A stretch of 10,065 nucleotides of DNA from Bremia lactucae (Eukaryota; Oomycota; Peronosporomycetes; Peronosporales; Peronosporaceae): contig NC_090625.1 of assembly GCF_004359215.1 (NCBI RefSeq), forward strand, positions 2,546,338 through 2,556,402, in the 5' to 3' direction. The notes beneath the pieces were generated by a model. The model saw only the letters and a program-made list of their open reading frames with translations, was not told where the DNA came from and did no database searches. Made by a program: the position numbers and the translations under genes. This document shows, piece by piece, positions 5,936 through 10,065 of this stretch. The first letter of the stretch is position 1, and every line of letters begins with the position of its first letter.

Positions 5936-7440
5936 GGATCCATAGCCTCAGTGCTTCGGTTGACCGTGCAACCATTGACCGAAGCCGCACTGAGGCTATG
6001 GATCCACCTAATCTTAGTTCTAGTGGTGGGAAGCGTCGTATGACGCGAGTCGACCCTGAGCTTGGCGCTCAAAACGTCAACGGCGTACGGGCAATCTTGC
6101 CGAGAAGGTACCTCAAACTCCCAAGAGTTTTCAGAAGAGGGGTGTGTACGCAGCTTGCTAGGAAGGTTTAGCGTATAAGCTAGGCCCTTCTTGGCCACGA
6201 CCGTAAATGGTCCAATAAAGCGCGGGCGCAGTTTGGTCTTGATGACCGCGGAAACCAAGTTGGTAGGTAGATTTTTAGGGTTTAGTAAAACTCGGTCTCC
6301 GACCATACAATAATTAATACAGCTTCTGCCTTTGGCATCTGCTTGTTTTTCTTGTTTGTCTTCGCTATCAGCCATCGTATCCCTTACATGTCTTAAGACA
6401 CTAAATCGCGTCGCGAGATACTCGCTTACTTGTTTCCGAACGATAACAGGGCTTATATCAGCAAGCCTATCGGCTAACTCTCCCCCACCAAGCCCTGAAC
6501 CACGCAGTGGTATCGTTAATGAAACGCGTGGGTGGGTGAGACCTTTGACATAGAACGTAGTATAGCCTGTAGAGGCATGTACAGCGTTATTTCACGCAAA
6601 ATCCACCACTGCGAGCATTGAGCTCCAGCGCTTTGGTGCCTGAGCACACACTGCGTAAAACGTCTTTTATGACGCGATTGACACGTTCAGTTTGACCATC
6701 GTTCTGCGAATGGTCTGCAGTGGACATATCAAATTTGGTGCCAAGCACTCGGAAAATTGATTTCCAGAATTTACCCGTGAAACGGGGGTCCCAATCAGAG
6801 ACAATTGCCACTGGCAAACCATGTTGTCGAAACACGCGATCAATAAACAGCCTTGCTGTACCTTCACCATCAATGTAATCCGGCACCGCCGCTAAAAGAA
6901 TCATTTTGCTCAATCGGTCAACAAAGACCACTATGTCGGAGTTACCGGCTGAATCTTTTGGTAGACCGAAATTAAAATCAATACTAATGGACTTCCAACG
7001 AACTATGGGGAACGGGAAGGCTCGCCAGTGTCGCAGCAGCATGTGCCGAGGGTTTAACCCGTTGGCATGTTACTCATGTGCGAACATATGTGCTGACCCA
7101 TTTGTTAAGTTTGGGCCACCAATAAATCTGGCTTACAGAGCCGTAGGTCTTTTCTCTACCGAGATGACCACCAAGGCCAGTATCGTGTGCCTCATAGAGA
7201 ATTCGGTACTTCACATCCTCATCATGAGTTACAACGAGACGCGGAGGGTCCGCGGTGTCTGTGCAATAAAGCAACAGGTCGTTGTCGATAGAAAATCGAT
7301 GTAACTTTGCACGCAAACGTGCCGAAATTTAATACCTGAAATAGAGTTCCTTAGAGCTCGTAGCAGAACTACGCACTGTTCATCCTTGGCGTAAGCCGAA
7401 CGGATTAATTCAGGAATAGGCGACATGATAGTCGTTAACT
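5887..7440 (-). pseudogene. Integrase and chromodomain remnant of element 2 pol
   Basis: Integrase inserts the cDNA into the genome. Reading right to left there is an HHCC-type zinc region (HDTGLGGHLGREKT, then TCQRVKP), whose first Cys of the CxxC pair is replaced by a TGA at 7074-7076. The core follows with Asp at 6977-6979 (SIDFNFG), Asp at 6794-6796 (VSDWDPRFTGKFW) and Glu at 6686-6688 (GQTERVNRV). This is a complete D,D(35)E triad in one frame. A frameshift near 6645 and a TGA at 6592-6594 come next. The GPY/F module (KLRPRFIGPFTVVAKKGLAY) lies near 6180-6240. The frame then jumps from LRTHP straight to SENSWEFEVPSRQDC, the C-terminal end of a chromodomain, near 6138. The linker and most of the chromodomain are therefore deleted in frame. 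The frame ends at 5887 after passing through a foldback repeat. Confidence 0.82.
5921..6020. repeat. 100-bp foldback with a stem of about 40 bp
   Basis: A perfect 23-bp inverted repeat (5931-5953/5988-6010, containing GGATCC) continues inward as CTTCGGT/ACCGAAG (5954-5960/5978-5984) after a 3-base bulge. Outward it continues imperfectly to 5921 and 6020. The loop is 17 bases. It lies at the 3' end of pol. It could be a small foldback transposon, and the pol frame reads through it. No clear target-site duplication is seen. Confidence 0.85.
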
Positions 7441-8416
7441 GAGAGAGCCCATAATCCGGCCTGCGTGATAACGCATCGACCAAAGCATTCTGCTTGCCGG
7501 GCTTATATTTCACCTCGAAGTTGTATTCCGCGAAAAGGGTAGCCAACGGGCCATTCTATGCGAGAGATGGGGTGACTTAGTCGCCGTGCGTAGTGACGCG
7601 TGATCTGTATATATCACAAACGGCTTAGAGCCAAGCAGATGAACTCTGAATTTGACGAGATCATGCTCCATAGCAAGGATCTCTTTGTCATGAACTGGGT
7701 AGTTCTTTTCCGCAGCTGTAAGCTGTCTAGACTCAAACGCAATAATACGTTGACGCCCATCACATCTGCTTGTAAAAGAGCACTGCCAATGAAAAAATCT
7801 GATTCGTCACAGACGACACTGAAAGGCCAATTTGGATTTGGCAGTGCCAGGAGCGGGGCATGGATAAGACTATCCTTAACTGCTCAAAAGGCATTATGCT
7901 CGGTGCTAGTTCAGCACCCTTCTGTATACTTTTAAGGAGATTAGATAATGGCCTAGCCGTATCAGCGTAATTTTCGCTATATCTGGGTAAATAATTAAGG
8001 AGACCCAACCACTTACGCAGAACCTTTTGGTTTTTAGGAACTGGCCAATCTACTATGGCTTTTACCTTAGCGGGATCCGCTCTAAGGCCTCGCTTTCCGA
8101 TGAAGCATCCTCAAAAGGAATATCGTCTGCGCCAAAAATGCATTTTGATGCATAGGCATAAAATTATTTGTGCGCATACACTCGAGCATTGCTCGCAAAT
8201 GGTATAAATGGGTTTTCATATCCGACCGACCCTGCTCCGCACGACTCTGGACAAAAATGCCATCGAAATAAGTCTGTGCATGACTTCGATGAGAGCGGAA
8301 ATTTGTGTCACTAGACGATTAAAAGTTGCCGGGGTGTTGGAAAGCCCTTGTGGCATAACCAACCACTCCCATTACATACCGCTTGAGGTGCTAACTGCTG
8401 TAAGCGGGATATCGCT
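7440..8416 (-). pseudogene. Reverse transcriptase (truncated) and RNase H of element 2 pol
   Basis: RT copies the element RNA and RNase H removes the template. RT begins mid-palm at SDIPLTAVSTSSGM (8416 downward). Everything before it, including the motif A aspartate, is missing. A TAA lies at 8372-8374. Motif B, MPQGL, is at 8342-8356, followed by a frameshift. The catalytic box at 8259-8270 reads YFDG where active enzymes have Y-x-DD. Downstream are GKRGLRADPAKVKAIVDWP and NQKVLRKWLGL, typical of the RT thumb and connection. RNase H has CDESDFFIGSALLQAD (about 7770-7816), EKNYPVHDKE and YTDHASLRT (about 7594-7612), then YKPGKQNALVDALSRRPDY. Frames change at least four times in this stretch. 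Family assignment is certain; the enzyme cannot be active. Confidence 0.88.
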
Positions 8417-8609
8417 AGCTAGACGCTGCTGAGTCAATTAAAATTGACCACGGCTTATCAAAGCCCTTTACAGTTGCTTGAGCGACTAGCAAGCCAGGCT
8501 TGTACTCTTGCCCCGTGCCATTAAGCACCGAGCTAATTGGGGCTAGGTTCTGTTTATTCTCACCTCCTGGAGGTTCAACAAAGCCTAGGTCTTCCTCAGT
8601 AGGGCGCAT
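8415..8609 (-). pseudogene. Retroviral-type aspartic protease fragment of element 2
   Basis: The minus-strand frame ends ...SILIDSAASS followed by TAG (8415-8417). The active-site triad at 8427-8435 is Asp-Ser-Ala instead of the usual Asp-Ser-Gly. The flap and the C-terminal half are absent because the sequence joins directly to mid-RT at a CTAGCTAG repeat. In an intact element this enzyme would cut the gag-pol polyprotein. Here it is both mutated and truncated. Confidence 0.75.
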
Positions 8610-9631
8610 CGCACCTATTGGGTATCGACGTTTTCCCGCACCGTACCATATCTCTGGTATAGGTCGGAGTGGAGCTCTTTCGAGCTTTACGCGAATTTCG
8701 AAGAGGGCAGGCAGGGCGTAAATGTTTCGTGCTTCTGCATATATAACATCTACGGATGGTCTTATGCTGTTCCACAGCTTGAAGAGCCTCTTCTACTTCC
8801 TCAACGAGGCTTAAATCCATAGGTTCCGCTCTATTAGACGAAACCCATGTGCTCGAAGAGCTTGTTCAGTAGACAGGCGTGCTAACGCGAGCAGACTTTA
8901 AGGTAAACTCGGCGCGTAGCGCTATAACAACTGCCTTTTTAAACGTAGCCGGACGATATCGGAACAATTCCATCCGGGCGACGCCCTCATTGAGACCCCC
9001 CCATAAAGATGGTCACTACAATTGCTTCTTGCACCGGGTCTTGATGCATAGATGCAATGAGAGTTCTCAACTCTTGAAAAAGTTCCCTAGGAATGTATAT
9101 CTTGTTGAGTCGCTAGGAGCCGTGCTCGCATGCGAAAGGCCTGATCAGCCGGTGCAAACATGTTGATCATTTGCTGTTTCAGCGAATCCCATGAGGAAAA
9201 AGCGTCGTTTATGGACGTGCTGCACGATAGTGCCCACTCCATAGCTCTACCTCAAGTTTGAAAGTGGCCATAGCCATATTCTGCCAACCTGTTAAGAACG
9301 AGACGATATCAATGGAGATTTCCATCTGCTTAATCCAAAAAGGGAGCTTTTCTCCTTCTTTTCCCTCAAATGTCTTCACGTTTTCAGCTAGAAGGCGAGC
9401 CCTCGGCTGTGAGTTAGGTACAGAGATGGACCGGGTTGGCGTAGATGCCGCTAATTGGTCCTGTACCTGACCGATCAGGGAGGCTTCGAACCGCATGAAG
9501 ACTTCAAGCCTTGCATGCAGGAGCTCTGGTCCATGGGAGATGATAAATTCCACGTGTTCAAGCCCAAATAAAGTTTTGAGCTTGTCATAAGCGGCGCGTT
9601 GCGCTTCTGACAGTTCTGGAACTTCATCCAT
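8596..9631 (-). pseudogene. Degenerate gag with zinc knuckle (element 2)
   Basis: ATG at 9631, 49 bases after the PBS. The N-terminal part reads MDEVPELSEAQRAAYDKLKT and continues to the gag core near TFKLEVELWS. The frame then breaks near 9255 and resumes as EWALSCSTSINDAFSSWDSL. It breaks again near 9103 and resumes as ELFQELRTLIASMHQDPV. It breaks a third time at a run of seven Gs (8996-9002), where six would keep the frame. A TGA at 8866-8868 follows, and the same frame continues through EPMDLSLVEEVEEALQAVEQ to a CCHC knuckle CYICRSTKHLRPAC (C-x2-C-x4-H-x4-C). It differs strongly from the gag at 1-1043, so elements 1 and 2 are separate families. The stop at 8596 precedes the protease in another frame. 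Confidence 0.82.
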
Positions 9632-9680
9632 TATCGTAGGGGTTTAGTCTTGTAAAGACGCAGGAGTAGATTGACTACGA

Positions 9681-9689
9681 GTGCTACCA
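9681..9689 (-). promoter_or_regulatory. Primer-binding site of element 2
   Basis: The minus strand reads TGGTAGCACTCGTAGTCA, two bases after the LTR end CCGCTACA. The first ten bases are identical to the PBS of element 1, and the first eleven to that of element 3. The position between LTR and gag leader supports the call. Confidence 0.6.
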
Positions 9690-9691
9690 GG

Positions 9692-10065
9692 TGTAGCGGA
9701 GCTACCTCGCTCTTAAAGTCAGAGAAAGACTTTCAGACTCAGAGAGTCACTTAGTTCTATTGAACTAATGGGTTAAATGACTCAGGGAGTCGTACATACT
9801 ATTAAAGCTTAAAGAATCCTAGTTCAAGGGATTCCGGGGTTCGAACAACCAAGTGGCAACTAGTGCCCAAGAGGATATACCTTAGAAAGACTTCTATCTC
9901 TTACAGATCAATATGGGTACAAATGTGGTCGCCGCCAGATATACATCTGGCGGCCGAAATATATTCTAAATTAGCTAGGGTAATTTTTTTTAGATTTAAA
10001 TAATTATATAAAGTGCAGTTCCCCTTTTGATCTTAAAGCGTTTAGTGCCTTTCTAAGGCTTGCGC
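9692..10065 (-). mobile_element. 5' LTR of element 2, truncated by the window end
   Basis: It begins TGTAGCGGAGCTACC, identical to the start of the left LTR, and stays collinear to GATCAAT (9906-9912). The remainder, 9913-10065, is the reverse complement of 4744-4894. Short hairpins follow one another: GTAGC/GCTAC 9693-9705, GACTC/GAGTC 9736-9748, TTAGTTC/GAACTAA 9751-9768, GACTC/GAGTC 9779-9791, and GCCGCCAGAT/ATCTGGCGGC 9931-9954. The window ends exactly at the inversion breakpoint. Confidence 0.75.

Larger units (their letters stand above)
4526..10065 (-). mobile_element. Degenerate chromodomain-type Ty3/Gypsy retrotransposon (element 2), 5' LTR cut by the window end
   Basis: Order on the minus strand: 5' LTR (from 9692 rightward), PBS (9681-9689), gag (from 9631), zinc knuckle, protease, RT, RNase H, integrase, chromodomain remnant, an extra region, a purine-rich tract and the 3' LTR (5041-4526). 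RNase H before integrase gives Gypsy, not Copia, order. The two LTRs differ at roughly 15% of positions by eye in their collinear part, and the coding region is full of frameshifts and stops, so the insertion is old. The target-site duplication cannot be tested because the right end is missing. Confidence 0.85.

Noticed and set aside
7600..7935. Plus-strand frames opposite RNase H and integrase (also 6332-6553, 6906-7304, 8208-8432)
   Set aside because: They are shadows of the pol frames, which carry catalytic motifs on the minus strand.
9838..9846. GGTTCGAAC resembling a tRNA B box in the right LTR
   Set aside because: The left LTR and LTR 3 read TTCGTAGAACC instead, with no matching A box at the right distance; it is better seen as one of the LTR hairpins.

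Overview
The window looks like a transposon-dense stretch of an oomycete nuclear genome (Phytophthora or downy mildew type). The reasons are chromodomain-class Ty3/Gypsy retroelements with gag, protease, RT, RNase H and integrase motifs, intronless open frames, a TCATTTC initiator-like site beside a pyrimidine-rich leader, and AT-rich, hairpin-rich LTRs. No bacterial features (Shine-Dalgarno sites, operons) are visible. The species assignment is inference.

Layout, left to right. (1) 1-1639: the 5' end of a Gypsy element on the minus strand (element 1). It has an intact gag frame running off the left edge, a primer-binding site and a complete 540-bp LTR. (2) 1640-about 2516: an older LTR on the minus strand (element 3), into whose primer-binding region element 1 has inserted. 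This old LTR also carries a 378-bp insertion with 7-bp direct repeats and a tRNA-like core. (3) 2768-3868: the one apparently intact cellular-type gene, on the plus strand. It encodes a BED-type zinc finger joined to an RraA / HMG-aldolase-like domain, and it ends one base before a 100-N assembly gap (3870-3969). (4) 3970-4525: hairpin-rich DNA followed by the start of another plus-strand ORF, cut after 32 codons. (5) 4526-10065: a decayed Gypsy element on the minus strand (element 2) that interrupts that ORF. Its order from right to left is 5' LTR, PBS, gag, zinc knuckle, protease, RT, RNase H, integrase, chromodomain remnant, then an extra region of about 850 bp, then the 3' LTR. The extra region holds a possible antisense gene remnant and a long foldback.

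Element 2 is dead. It has several frameshifts and stops, a deletion joining protease to mid-RT, an RT active site reading YFDG instead of YxDD, and a deletion through the chromodomain. Its integrase D,D(35)E triad is still readable. Element 1 looks much younger, since its gag is uninterrupted.

Most unusual observations: the BED-RraA fusion; LTRs built largely of short hairpins laid end to end; a segment of about 150 bp that lies in opposite orientation in the two LTRs of element 2; and a possible antisense ORF with its own initiator between integrase and the 3' LTR. All alignments and translations were done by eye.
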